Shown here: piece after piece, positions 19,270 to 28,422 of the stretch
Position numbering within the stretch: position 1 is the stretch's first letter
How the letters are laid out: the number at the start of each line of letters is the position of its first letter
NCBI RefSeq assembly: GCF_947494555.1
Contig: NZ_CANLVF010000007.1
Coordinates: forward strand, 1 to 64,000
DNA from: an uncultured Roseibium sp.
Lineage (GTDB): Bacteria > Pseudomonadota > Alphaproteobacteria > Rhizobiales > Stappiaceae
Length of the DNA: 64,000 nt
Direction of reading: 5' to 3'
Program-made: the position numbers and the translations under genes
Notes under the pieces: generated by a model
What the model was told of the DNA's origin: nothing
Database searches by the model: none
The model's input: the letters and a program-made list of their open reading frames with translations, nothing else

Positions 19270-20307
19270 ATGAGCAAGGGTGTAAATCTCAAGGAATTAT
19301 CAAATCGGCTGAATCTTTCACAGACGACCGTCAGCCGTGCCTTGAACGGATATCCCGAGGTCAGCGCCGAGACCCGTCGCCGGGTCGCGGAAATGGCCGA
19401 CAAGCTTGGCTATGCTCCCAACAGTCAGGCACGGCGTCTGGCGACCGGACGCTCAATGGCGATCGGACACGTCATCCCCAGATCGATCCACGAAATGATG
19501 AACCCGATCTTTCTGGAATTCATTGCCGGAGCAGGAGAAACATACTCCAAACACGGCTACGACATGATCATTTCCGTGGTAGAAGACGATCACGAAGAGG
19601 ACGCCTACCGCCAGATAGCAACCCGAAAAAAAGCTGATGGCGTGATCATTCACGGCCCGGCGGCCAATGAAAGCCGCCATGAACTGCTGCAGGCAATCAA
19701 TCTGCCTTTTGTCGTGCATGGCCGGATACCCGGGGCAGAACAGGAGACTTCCTGGGTCGACATGAACAATCGCCGCGCTTTCGAGCGGGCAACCAATCTT
19801 CTTCTCGATCTCGGACATAAACGGATCGCGCTTCTCAACGGCCTGGAGCATATGGATTTCGCCCGGCGGCGGCGCAAGGGTTTTGAAGACGCACTTTCGG
19901 CCCGCGGCCTGGAACCCGACACATCCATCATGCGCAGTTCCGACATGACCGAGCCTTACGGCTGTGACAACGCGATGGAGATGCTGAAATCCGAGCATCC
20001 GCCGACCGCGTTTTTGGTGTCTTCGATGATTTCGGCGATCGGCGTTGCCCGCGCAATTGGTCAATGCGGGCTGGTGACAGGCAAGGACATATCTATCATC
20101 ACCCATGACGATGCCCTGTCGTTCCTGCCCAACAGTGGCGAAGTTCCGATCTTCACGTGTACCCGCTCTTCAGTGAGATATGCCGGTCAAAGGGCTGCTG
20201 AGCTGCTCCTCGACATTGTCGCTGATCCGAAGCGGCCTTCATCGTCGCTCCACCTCGATGCCGAACTCATCGTGGGTCAATCGACCGGACCCGCGCCGGG
20301 ACGGTAA
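19270..20307 (+). CDS. LacI-family transcriptional regulator of the agl operon
   Basis: The 345-residue repressor has an N-terminal LacI helix-turn-helix and hinge helix (MSKGVNLKELSNRLNLSQTT, then VSRALNGYPEVSAETRRRV) followed by a periplasmic-binding-protein-like sugar sensor (about 60-340) with WVDMNNRRAFERAT and ISIITHDDA. It is divergent from aglE. AglR holds this place in rhizobial agl loci, so it probably represses the importer until its sugar binds. It ends 48 bases from the convergent GntR gene. Confidence 0.92.
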   Translation: MSKGVNLKELSNRLNLSQTTVSRALNGYPEVSAETRRRVAEMADKLGYAPNSQARRLATGRSMAIGHVIPRSIHEMMNPIFLEFIAGAGETYSKHGYDMIISVVEDDHEEDAYRQIATRKKADGVIIHGPAANESRHELLQAINLPFVVHGRIPGAEQETSWVDMNNRRAFERATNLLLDLGHKRIALLNGLEHMDFARRRRKGFEDALSARGLEPDTSIMRSSDMTEPYGCDNAMEMLKSEHPPTAFLVSSMISAIGVARAIGQCGLVTGKDISIITHDDALSFLPNSGEVPIFTCTRSSVRYAGQRAAELLLDIVADPKRPSSSLHLDAELIVGQSTGPAPGR

Positions 20308-20355
20308 GAACGGGCCGGACGCCGCTGCGTTTCGCGAGCGGCAAAAGATCCCGGA

Positions 20356-21027
20356 CTAGACCTGCGAAAGACCGCTGGTCTGCAAAAGGACCTTCATGGT
20401 GTTCAGGCCACTTAAACGATGCTGACGGGCACGTTCGGACGCAGCTTCATCATCACCTCGTGCAATGGCTTCGACGATTTTCCGGTGATCATCCACGTTG
20501 GCAGCAGGTGCCTTGTTCAGACGCAGCAAGACCGTATTGGCACGGTAGACCTGGTCGAGGAACCCGGCGATTTCCGCTTCCAGCCTATCGTTGCCGCAAA
20601 GCCCTGCGATCAGCCTGTGAAACGCATCGTCCAGGTTTGCCCACGCTCCGATATCACTGGAAGCGAGGGCTGAGCCACTTTCCGATAGCACGCGGCCGAT
20701 ATCATCCAGCGGCAGTTGTTCTGCTTCAACACCAGCCGCCGCTCCAGCCGCAAGCGCTTCGAGCGCTGCAAGTATCTCAAAAATCTCGCAGATATCTTTT
20801 CTGGAAATAGCGACCACGCGCGCACCGCGCCGCGGTACAAGATCGACGAGACCTTCCGCTTCAAGACGGATCAGCGCTTCCCGAACCGGTGTTCTGCTCA
20901 TTCCCAGGCGATTTGCTATATCCGGTTCCGGTGCCTGATAGCCGGGCGGTAAAACACCCTGCAGAATCTCGTTTTTCAGCCGACCATAGGCGCTATCGAC
21001 CTGCGTAAATTTGATTTTCGCTAACAT
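20356..21027 (-). CDS. GntR-family regulator, FCD (FadR-type) subfamily
   Basis: The 223-residue protein has a GntR winged helix (YGRLKNEILQGVLPPGYQ, then RLGMSRTPVREALIRLEAEG) at about 10-75 and an FCD ligand domain at about 85-210. The metal-binding pattern can be seen as a DDAFHRLIAGLCGN Asp/His, a DDHRKIVEAI His and a late RQHRLSG His. Such proteins usually respond to organic or sugar acids. It is monocistronic and convergent with the LacI gene. Its target is not evident; the dehydrogenase and TIM-barrel genes further downstream are possible partners. Confidence 0.9.
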   Translation of the reverse strand: MLAKIKFTQVDSAYGRLKNEILQGVLPPGYQAPEPDIANRLGMSRTPVREALIRLEAEGLVDLVPRRGARVVAISRKDICEIFEILAALEALAAGAAAGVEAEQLPLDDIGRVLSESGSALASSDIGAWANLDDAFHRLIAGLCGNDRLEAEIAGFLDQVYRANTVLLRLNKAPAANVDDHRKIVEAIARGDDEAASERARQHRLSGLNTMKVLLQTSGLSQV

Positions 21028-21794
21028 TGCCTGAGGCTTTCAGTACCTAATGACAGAAATCACATAAGCATCGGCCGGACAGCGCGAGTGCATCGCCCGG
21101 GCCGGTATGTTTTGCAAAAAAATCAATTCAGCATTGATAATAATAACGATAAAATTTTAGGAAAACCTGAGCGGTTTCGAAAAAGTTTTCAATGACGCAC
21201 CTTCTCTTCAGGGCTTAGATATTGAAAAATAAGAGGAAACAGGTTTCTCCCTTTACAACTGCACCGTAAAAAATACTGATCTTTTCTCTGAAAAAATCGT
21301 CCATTCATGCCATTGCGCGCAGGTGCCTGAGGTCTCGCCTTTACACTTTTGCCGGCGCAGCCCACTTCCTGAAAATAGGCTTCGGAACCGGCGTTGCATT
21401 TTGCAATTTCCCACGGAAAGATCGAATACATTTAGGCTGCAATTCGATGAGTACTGAAATCCCCCAATGACAGGAGTTCAATCACTCATCGAGCCTGACC
21501 TCCTGATTTCATTGAATTAAACCGCTCAAAACCAGACCTCAAATAGAGCTGAAATTCTGATTCACATCGATTAATTCAGCAATACTTCTAGATTTTTATT
21601 TCACTTCAACTCAAAGATGAACAGATATACTATTTTCAAGGAAGAAAATCTGCAAATTTAGAATTTTATTCAATCGTGGGTATTTTTACTACGGATGAAT
21701 TTACATGAATTTCACCAGAAATTCTGGTGGCGCACTTACGATTGGTTAACCATGTAAATTTACTTTTGCGGCAGATAACAAAAATGGCGCTGCA
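21028..21794. other. 767-base AT-rich intergenic region upstream of tolC
   Basis: No gene is supported here. One minus-strand frame of 80 codons (21189-21431) has no ribosome site and no recognisable content. The region is much richer in A and T than its surroundings and holds a nested palindrome near its right end, listed separately. It probably contains the promoters of the divergent GntR and tolC genes. Confidence 0.6.
21698..21760. promoter_or_regulatory. nested palindrome upstream of tolC
   Basis: Outer arms AATTTACATG (21698-21707) and CATGTAAATT (21751-21760) enclose a perfect CACCAGAA-A-TTCTGGTG palindrome (21713-21729) and a TGGTTAACCA palindrome (21743-21752). The set lies 35-97 bases before the tolC ATG. 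It could be a cluster of regulator sites or a structured leader. Confidence 0.5.
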
Positions 21795-23399
21795 ATGACT
21801 TTCTTCTTCGACCCTCAGGAGCTCCTGCGAGGGATCAGGATCTGTCCGGCAATTACGATTGCAGGACTATCTCTGGTCATGCTGTCTCTCGCACCGGCGC
21901 TCGCTGTGGCTCAATCGCTTGAAGAGGCCATGTCCTCTGCTTACGCGGTCAATCCGCGTCTCAAAGCAGAAAGATCGCGTTATCAGGCAACCAATCAGGG
22001 TGTGTGGACAGCCCGTTCGGAGTTTTTGCCGACAGTCACGGGCTCCTACCTTGCAGAACACAATGCCTACAGCTTGGAGAGTACCAATAGCCGCGACCGC
22101 GAGTTCACCCACGAACTTAACCTGACGGTCTCTCAAACCTTGTTTCAGGGACTGGCTGGCGTGAACCGGCTGAACCAGGCATATGAACAAGCGGCCTCGG
22201 GTCGCAGCCAACTGATCGGCGTTGAACAGACACTAATGCTCAACACGGCGGACGCTTATCTTCGCGTCGTTCGGGACCGGGAAATCCTGAGCCGCCTCAA
22301 GGCGTACACCGCCGTCGTCCAGCGGGAAGTGAATGCGGCCCGTGTGCGCTACAAGTCGGGTGATGCGACCAGAACCGATATCGAGCAGGCTCTTGCCCGG
22401 CTGGCTGAGGCACAGGGTAACAGCGACCAGGCCGTTGGCGATCTTGAGGCATCCGAAGCCCTGTTCGAGCGGCTGACCGGTCAAAAGCCCGCCAAACTCG
22501 GATGGCCAGCCGTTCCGAAGTCAATTCTTCCTGCAGGCGAAGACGACGCCGTTTCGATCGCGCTGCAGAACAACCCTTCCATCCGCGCTGCAACCGCAGA
22601 CGCCCGTGCCGCCAGGTATGCTGCCAGAGCGTCAGTCGGGGATATGTTGCCGCGGGTTGCAGTCGAAAGCGCATGGGAGAACGGTTATCAGGACGACCTG
22701 TCCGACCAGAACGATGAAGAGTTTCGGCTCGGTCTGCGTGTGACGGCACCCTTGTTCACCGGCGGTCGCAACGTCGCCGCCGTCCGGCGCGCGAAATTCA
22801 CCGCCGCACAGGAAGAGTACGAACTGGACGACACACAACAGATCATCCGGGAAAATGTCATTAGGGCCATCAGACAACGCGCCGCATCGCAGCGACGGGC
22901 AGCGGCGGAAAAACGCGCGATCGCGGCCAACAAACGGGCCGTCAAAGGTCTCCAGGTGGAGTTCGACAGCGGTCAGCGGTCCCTCCTCGATGTCCTGGAT
23001 GGGGAGCGCGAGCTGCTGTTGAGCCAGGTGGACTTTGTCCGTGCCCGTTATGAAGCCCGGGTCGCCGATTTCTTTCTGCTGGCCAACATAGGTCGCCTGG
23101 CACCACGGCACTTTTCGATCATCGAGGACCGACCTGAACCGGTTGCCCGGATCGTCCCCGAGTTCAACTCCTGGGACCTCCGACTGGCGCCAACGGAAAA
23201 CGACACGGTTCAGCTGGACGTCGCAAACCCGAAAGAGACGGCCTCGCTCGGCTATCTAGCAAAACCATCCCCTTCCATCAACTGGGTCGAATGGCCCTAT
23301 CGGACCGGTGGCCAAGACAATCCGGACGCGGCTGAACCAGATAACAGAACGCGAAAACTCTGGGGCGCACTTGCAACCCTTGGCCTGCACCAGTTCTGA
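21795..23399 (+). CDS. TolC-family outer-membrane channel protein
   Basis: The 534-residue protein has a signal peptide ending near LAVAQS (residue 40), then two outer-membrane-efflux repeats (about 45-235 and 250-435), with long helices such as ARVRYKSGDATRTDIEQALA and the second-repeat equivalent LQVEFDSGQRSLLDVLDGER. It would trimerise into a channel for type I secretion or RND export. The C-terminal 90 residues are poorly conserved. No adaptor or inner-membrane pump gene is adjacent, so its partner is unknown. No clear Shine-Dalgarno precedes the ATG, and a slightly later start is possible. Confidence 0.9.
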   Translation: MTFFFDPQELLRGIRICPAITIAGLSLVMLSLAPALAVAQSLEEAMSSAYAVNPRLKAERSRYQATNQGVWTARSEFLPTVTGSYLAEHNAYSLESTNSRDREFTHELNLTVSQTLFQGLAGVNRLNQAYEQAASGRSQLIGVEQTLMLNTADAYLRVVRDREILSRLKAYTAVVQREVNAARVRYKSGDATRTDIEQALARLAEAQGNSDQAVGDLEASEALFERLTGQKPAKLGWPAVPKSILPAGEDDAVSIALQNNPSIRAATADARAARYAARASVGDMLPRVAVESAWENGYQDDLSDQNDEEFRLGLRVTAPLFTGGRNVAAVRRAKFTAAQEEYELDDTQQIIRENVIRAIRQRAASQRRAAAEKRAIAANKRAVKGLQVEFDSGQRSLLDVLDGERELLLSQVDFVRARYEARVADFFLLANIGRLAPRHFSIIEDRPEPVARIVPEFNSWDLRLAPTENDTVQLDVANPKETASLGYLAKPSPSINWVEWPYRTGGQDNPDAAEPDNRTRKLWGALATLGLHQF

Positions 23400-23519
23400 G
23401 GGCACCGCGCCGCCTTGCTTGTGCGTGCTGCAATTCATGCCATAAGTCTTTCCGGACACTTTTCCACCAATGACCGGCAGGCAGGCTAAGGCTGCCGATC
23501 TTTCAGGAGACACATCAGA

Positions 23520-24467
23520 ATGAAGCCGGTCATTCCTTTCGTGCCCGAAGCGAACTCCCACGAACAGGAAGTCTGGCAGCGTGACCTCGCCAAAGCGCTG
23601 GAAGCATTCGCACATGTCAAACATGTCAGCGACCTGACTGACGAAGATCGCCTCAATGCCAAAGTTGCCATCGTGGCCAATCCGAACCCGGCGGATGTCG
23701 CCGCACTTCCCAATCTGGTCTGGGTCCAGAGCTTGTGGGCCGGTGTCGAACGGCTCATGACTGAATTGCCGGCCGGTGGACCGCTTATCGTTCGCCTTGC
23801 CGATCCGCAAATGGCCGAAACGATGTCAGAGGCAGTGGTGGCCTGGACGCTTTATCTCCATCGGGATATGCCGCGTTACATGATGCAGCAGCGGCAGGCG
23901 GTTTGGCAGGAGCATTTCCTGAAGACCCCGGCCGAACGCACCATTGGCGTGCTGGGTCTTGGAAATCTCGGAAGCGCGTCGGCCCAGCGCCTTGTCGCGA
24001 ACGGGTTCAAGGTCCTTGGCTGGAGCCGCAGCGAAAAAAATCTGGATGGCATCGAGTGCTTCGGCGGGCCGGAAGGGCTGACCCGCGTGCTTGAGCAGTC
24101 AGACATCCTTGTTGTTTTAACCCCGCTGACCACAGAAACCCGCGGCATGCTGGGGGCGGCGGCATTTCAAAAGTGCAAGCGCGGCGCAGCACTCATCAAT
24201 TTTGCACGCGGTCCCATCGTCGATACGGGCGCGCTGCTGGCAGCGCTCGATCAGGGTCACCTGTCGCATGCTGTTCTGGACGTTTTCGATGAAGAACCGC
24301 TCCCTACGCAGAGCCCCCTCTGGCACCATGACAAGATCACGGTACTGCCGCACATTTCCGCGCCGACAATTACAAGCACGGCCTCGAAAATCGTTGCCGA
24401 CCACATTCACCAATACCTCACCGAAGGCGCGATACCGCACCATGTCGACCGAAATCGTGGATACTGA
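23520..24467 (+). CDS. D-2-hydroxyacid dehydrogenase (glyoxylate/hydroxypyruvate reductase A-like)
   Basis: The 315-residue protein has the two-domain D-2-hydroxyacid dehydrogenase layout. The NAD(P)-binding motif is VLGLGNLGSASA (about 142-153). The catalytic set is Arg in NFARGPIVD, Glu in FDEEPL and His in LPHISAPT. The overall length and the MQQRQAVWQ segment resemble GhrA. It would reduce glyoxylate or hydroxypyruvate in the cytoplasm. An AGGAG Shine-Dalgarno precedes the ATG. The TIM-barrel gene follows after 82 bases and may be co-transcribed. Confidence 0.88.
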   Translation: MKPVIPFVPEANSHEQEVWQRDLAKALEAFAHVKHVSDLTDEDRLNAKVAIVANPNPADVAALPNLVWVQSLWAGVERLMTELPAGGPLIVRLADPQMAETMSEAVVAWTLYLHRDMPRYMMQQRQAVWQEHFLKTPAERTIGVLGLGNLGSASAQRLVANGFKVLGWSRSEKNLDGIECFGGPEGLTRVLEQSDILVVLTPLTTETRGMLGAAAFQKCKRGAALINFARGPIVDTGALLAALDQGHLSHAVLDVFDEEPLPTQSPLWHHDKITVLPHISAPTITSTASKIVADHIHQYLTEGAIPHHVDRNRGY

Positions 24468-24549
24468 TTGCTCGTGCGGCCTGCGTCGCAATAGTGTTAA
24501 GGAAACCGCCTTATCAAGCACTGGCATTTTCTAATTCAGCAGGTATCTC

Positions 24550-25368
24550 ATGTCAGACCTCCCGATCCTTGGCGCGGCACTCAACGTCAACGCACTTGAA
24601 ACCCATCGCAAGCTGATGCTCGACAAGCCGCGCGACCTGGAACTGCAGGACTTTTGCCTGAGCGAAACCTTGAACGGCGACTGGATGCCGCTCGTTGAGC
24701 GCGCAAAAACCCTTTTGGACGGGCATGAAGGCCGCGTCGGAATCCATGGCCCCTTCTGGGGCTTCACAATCGACACGGTCGATGTGGATGTCCGCGAAGT
24801 CGTCAGAAAACGCCTGCTTCAGGGGCTTGAAGTCTGCGAGGCGCTTGGCGGCACCCATATGGTGGTTCACAGCCCCTACTCGACCTGGGATCACAACAAT
24901 CTCGACAATTACGAAAACGCCCGTGCGCAAAAGATCGAGCTCTGCCATCTGACCATGAAGGATGCGGTCAAGCGCGCTGAGGATATCGGCTGCGAGCTGG
25001 TGCTTGAGAATATCGAAGACAAGGACCCCCACGCACGTATTGAGCTGGCGGAAAGCTTCGCCTCAAAGTCGGTAAAGGTTTCAGTCGATACCGGGCATGC
25101 GCATTATGCCCATGGCTCCACCGGCGCGCCACCGGTAGACTATTATGTCAAGGCTGCCGGTAATGCTTTGCGCCACATTCACCTGCAGGATGCGGACGGC
25201 TATGCCGACCGCCACTGGGTTCTAGGCGAAGGTACGATCAACTGGCACTCGGTCTTCGGTGCACTGTCAAAACTCGAGAGTGACCCGCGTCTTATTGTCG
25301 AACTCCGGGACCACGACGGCCTCCCGGCATCCATCTCCAACATGGCGGCGCTCGGTCTCGCTCAGTAG
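24550..25368 (+). CDS. sugar phosphate isomerase/epimerase-like TIM-barrel protein
   Basis: The 272-residue protein has the xylose-isomerase-like TIM barrel (AP_endonuc_2). Likely metal or active-site segments are MVVHSPYSTWDHNN, LVLENIEDKDP (Glu), VSVDTGHAHYAHG (Asp/His), LRHIHLQDADGYADRHWVLGE and the late Glu of IVELRDHD. The substrate cannot be read from sequence. Its position directly after a 2-hydroxyacid dehydrogenase suggests a shared sugar-acid or hydroxypyruvate pathway, which is inference. Confidence 0.82.
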   Translation: MSDLPILGAALNVNALETHRKLMLDKPRDLELQDFCLSETLNGDWMPLVERAKTLLDGHEGRVGIHGPFWGFTIDTVDVDVREVVRKRLLQGLEVCEALGGTHMVVHSPYSTWDHNNLDNYENARAQKIELCHLTMKDAVKRAEDIGCELVLENIEDKDPHARIELAESFASKSVKVSVDTGHAHYAHGSTGAPPVDYYVKAAGNALRHIHLQDADGYADRHWVLGEGTINWHSVFGALSKLESDPRLIVELRDHDGLPASISNMAALGLAQ

Positions 25369-25516
25369 GACAAACACTGGCTCAGCGAAAGCGACCCACA
25401 AATTTGTGATGAGGGTTTAGAGGACAGTTAAGATCCCTTTGCCTAACTAATGCGCCAGTGTTCTGCAACTCTCGGCAAGACCCTGGTTTCGGTCCCGGCA
25501 AAGGTAAATTGACGAC

Positions 25517-26233
25517 ATGCTCGAACTTCCGCTGGCGTATCTTGCCGGCCTGTTGACGCTGATAAACCCCTGCGTGCTGCCGGTCCTGCCGATTGTGCTT
25601 GCCTCGGCGCTCAATGCGGACAGGCGCGCGCCGCTCGCCCTTGCCGCAGGCATGAGCTTTTCCTTCGTGACATTCGGCATGCTGGTATCGACTTTTGGAT
25701 ACGCAATCGGACTGACCGAAGACGTCATGGCAAAGGCCGGTGCTACGCTGATGATTGTGTTCGGCCTTGTGCTGCTGGTCCCTGCGTTTAGTCAGAGGTT
25801 TGAGCTTGCCGCCGCCGGTCTGGCCGGTTCTGCGGACCAGAAACTGCACAACACGGATACCAGTGGCCTGCGAGGCCAGTTCCTGGGTGGTGTACTGCTA
25901 GGGGCTGTGTGGTCTCCCTGTATCGGCCCGACATTGGGCGGTGCAATCGCACTCGCCTCGCAAGGTGAAAGCCTGCTATGGGCCGCACTGATCATGTGCT
26001 TTTTTGCACTCGGCGTTTCGACGCTGATTGTCGGGCTCGGTTTTGGTGCGGGAGAAACCCTGCGCCGGAGAACAGACAAACTTCGCGGTATCGCGGAGAA
26101 ATCCAAACCCATCATGGGATTCGTATTCATCACGGTAGGCGTGTTGCTCCTCATGAACGTGCACCACATCATTGATGCATGGGCCATGAGTGTCATGCCG
26201 ATCTGGCTTCAGGATCTATCAGTCCGGTTTTGA
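25517..26233 (+). CDS. ccdA: CcdA-type cytochrome c biogenesis / disulfide-reduction membrane protein
   Basis: The 238-residue inner-membrane protein has six predicted segments and the redox Cys pair in LINPCVLPVLP and WSPCIGPTLGG. CcdA/DsbD-beta proteins move electrons from cytoplasmic thioredoxin to periplasmic thiol proteins. A thioredoxin-fold gene with an export signal follows after 21 bases, so the two probably form a redox relay. No cytochrome c maturation genes are near. Confidence 0.92.
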   Translation: MLELPLAYLAGLLTLINPCVLPVLPIVLASALNADRRAPLALAAGMSFSFVTFGMLVSTFGYAIGLTEDVMAKAGATLMIVFGLVLLVPAFSQRFELAAAGLAGSADQKLHNTDTSGLRGQFLGGVLLGAVWSPCIGPTLGGAIALASQGESLLWAALIMCFFALGVSTLIVGLGFGAGETLRRRTDKLRGIAEKSKPIMGFVFITVGVLLLMNVHHIIDAWAMSVMPIWLQDLSVRF

Positions 26234-26254
26234 TCGTATCGGGAAAGGAAAACT

Positions 26255-26677
26255 ATGAACCGCCGTCACTTTCTCCTAACAACCGCGAGCGCAGCGCTCG
26301 CTACAGCCACTCTCTCGGCCCCGGCATTCGCAGGTTCGATGGTCGACTACTCGCCAGGCCTCATTCAAAAGCACCTTGCCAGCGGCAAGATCGTTTTCGT
26401 GGACTATTCCGCGTCGTGGTGCGGAACCTGCGCCCGCCAGGAGCGCGTTATCTCCGCTCTCAGGCAGGCCAACCCGGCCTATGACGACGCAATCGTCTTC
26501 GTGCGCGTAGACTGGGACAATTACAGGCGCCATGAAGTCACCACGTCACGCAAGATCCCCCGGCGGTCCACTTTGCTTGTCTTGAAAGGCAACCAGGAAC
26601 TCGGCCGCCTTGTTGCGGGCACGAGCGAACAGCAGATCAAGGCACTGATGGACGCAGGATTGCAGGCTGCCAGCTGA
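26255..26677 (+). CDS. exported thioredoxin-fold protein
   Basis: The 140-residue protein starts MNRRHFLLTTASAALA, a twin-arginine-like signal ending near APAFAG. The body has a thioredoxin fold with the active site SASWCGTCARQE. IPRRSTLLVLKG supplies the position usually held by the cis-Pro, here preceded by RR-S. It probably receives electrons from the CcdA protein encoded just upstream and reduces periplasmic thiols. A Tat route for a small thioredoxin is unusual, and the RRHFL motif is not a perfect Tat consensus. Confidence 0.88.
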   Translation: MNRRHFLLTTASAALATATLSAPAFAGSMVDYSPGLIQKHLASGKIVFVDYSASWCGTCARQERVISALRQANPAYDDAIVFVRVDWDNYRRHEVTTSRKIPRRSTLLVLKGNQELGRLVAGTSEQQIKALMDAGLQAAS

Positions 26678-26702
26678 CGAAACCCATGCGTTTCGCCAAA
26701 AG

Positions 26703-26734
26703 AAAGGCCTCCGCAGCACGCTGCGGAGGCCTTT
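26703..26734. terminator. bidirectional rho-independent terminator
   Basis: A perfect 14-base stem, AAAGGCCTCCGCAG (26703-26716) with CTGCGGAGGCCTTT (26721-26734), closes a four-base CACG loop. T-rich tails occur on both strands (CTTTTGTG on plus, CTTTCTTTTGG on minus). It lies between the thioredoxin-fold gene and the convergent gnd gene and should stop both. Confidence 0.9.
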
Positions 26735-26738
26735 TGTG

Positions 26739-28163
26739 TCAGCCCATTGCCCAGGGGCCGTGAAAACCGCCACCGTCCTTGTCGGTTCTTTCAAACCCGT
26801 GCGCTCCGAAGAAATCGCGCTGCCCCTGAAGCATATTCGCGGTCGAGCGCGCCGTGCGCATGATGTCAAAATAGGAAAGCGCTGCCGACAAGGCCGGCAC
26901 CGGCAGTCCATGAAGCGCTGCCTGGGCAACGACCTGACGCAGGCTGCTTTCGGTCTCTTTCAGTTTTGCTGAGAAGAATGGCGCCAGCATCAGATTACGT
27001 GCGTCATCATCGGTAAGCGCTGCCGACATATCGTTGAGCATTGCCGACCGGATGATGCAGCCGTTTCTCCAGATCTTTGCAATCTTCGGCAGCGGCATTG
27101 CCCAACCATATTGTTTTGCAGCTTCCAGAATAAGATCGAAACCCTGCGCATAGCAGACGATCTTTCCCGCAACCAGCGCAGCTTCAAGAGCGTCTATGCC
27201 GACCAAACTGCGGTCCATGACCTGCGGAGCCGCACCGAAGGCCGCCTGACCCGTCTTACGTTCGTCGAGCCTGGACGACATATTGCGCACGGCGACGGCA
27301 GCTTCAATTGTGCTCGCCGGCGTTCCAAGCATCAGGGCTTCGATCGCCGTCCAGCGGCCGGTCCCCTTCTGCCCTGCGCGATCCAGAATGATGTCGAGCA
27401 TTGGCGCGCCGCTCTCCGGATCGGCGGTCTTGGCGACCTTGCCCGATATTTCGATCAGGTAGGACTGGAGGATCCCGCCATTCCAGTCTTCGAATACGGC
27501 GCCGATCTCTTGTGCGGACATCCCGAAGCCGTCCCGCATGACGCCGTAAACTTCCGCGATCATCTGCATGTCGGCATATTCAATGCCGTTGTGAACGGTC
27601 TTCACAAGGTGCCCTGCCCCCGCCTCTCCCAGATGGGCTGCGCAGGGTTCGCCTTCATATTTTGCGGAGATGGCTTCCAGAATGTGACCGACCTGGTCCC
27701 AGGCGTCATTCGCGCCGCCGCCCATGATCGATGGGCCAAAACGTGCGCCTTCTTCGCCGCCGGATACGCCAATTCCCAGGAATCGCGGACCTTTTTCATC
27801 GGCCTCCTTGGCGCGGCGGTTGGTGTCGTGGTAGTTGGCGTTGCCCGCATCGATGATCAGGTCCTGCGGATCGAGCAGAGGACGCAGCGCTTCAATCTGC
27901 GCATCGACCGCCTCACCGGCCGGCACCATCAGGATGACCGCACGCGGTGTCTTGATAGACGCTACGAAGTCTTCAAGCGTTTTAGACGGCACCAGTTTCG
28001 CGGCAAGATCTCCGGCTTTTGTTATGAACTGATCGGTCTTTTCCGTCGTCCGGTTGTAGACCGCAATTTGAAATCCGTTTTCAGCAATGTTGAGAGCAAG
28101 GTTCCCGCCCATTGTGCCCAGGCCGATCAGGCCGATTTCCGCTACAGCACCGTGTGAACTCAT
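26739..28163 (-). CDS. gnd: 6-phosphogluconate dehydrogenase, decarboxylating
   Basis: The 474-residue enzyme has an N-terminal NADP-binding domain (EIGLIGLGTMGGNLALNIAE), the signature GVSGGEEGARFGPSIMGGG, and a helical C-terminal domain with KTVHNGIEYADMQMIAEVYG and the RDFFGAHGFERTD end. It oxidises 6-phosphogluconate to ribulose-5-phosphate, CO2 and NADPH. The full family length is present. A TTG would extend the frame to 28181, but the ATG at 28163 fits the known N-terminus. The gene is transcribed alone and divergent from the ABC binding-protein gene at 28423. Confidence 0.97.
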   Translation of the reverse strand: MSSHGAVAEIGLIGLGTMGGNLALNIAENGFQIAVYNRTTEKTDQFITKAGDLAAKLVPSKTLEDFVASIKTPRAVILMVPAGEAVDAQIEALRPLLDPQDLIIDAGNANYHDTNRRAKEADEKGPRFLGIGVSGGEEGARFGPSIMGGGANDAWDQVGHILEAISAKYEGEPCAAHLGEAGAGHLVKTVHNGIEYADMQMIAEVYGVMRDGFGMSAQEIGAVFEDWNGGILQSYLIEISGKVAKTADPESGAPMLDIILDRAGQKGTGRWTAIEALMLGTPASTIEAAVAVRNMSSRLDERKTGQAAFGAAPQVMDRSLVGIDALEAALVAGKIVCYAQGFDLILEAAKQYGWAMPLPKIAKIWRNGCIIRSAMLNDMSAALTDDDARNLMLAPFFSAKLKETESSLRQVVAQAALHGLPVPALSAALSYFDIMRTARSTANMLQGQRDFFGAHGFERTDKDGGGFHGPWAMG

Positions 28164-28422
28164 AAAGGGAGCCTTTCTCAAATCGATTTATTGTCCGGTC
28201 CCGCGGTGATAGCCGACCTGTCACGCATCGGCAATGCCCTGAGGCTTCCAGACACCGAACCGGCAGCATTTGGTTGCCGGCCACGGACTATGCCTGAGCT
28301 TTCAATTCAGAAGTTTCTGTGCGGCGGCAATAATACCAAGTGTTCGAAAAATACTGTCACATAAGCCTGCTAACCACATTCCATCCGCACTCTCCCGCGG
28401 CTTCGCTCAAAGGATTTGTCTG

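Noticed and set aside
21189-21431. Minus-strand frame of 80 codons in the AT-rich gap
   Set aside because: No Shine-Dalgarno sequence, odd composition and no recognisable motif.
23483-23507. Possible terminator after tolC (CGGCAG/CTGCCG stem)
   Set aside because: Only six base pairs with a long loop and a weak T tail.
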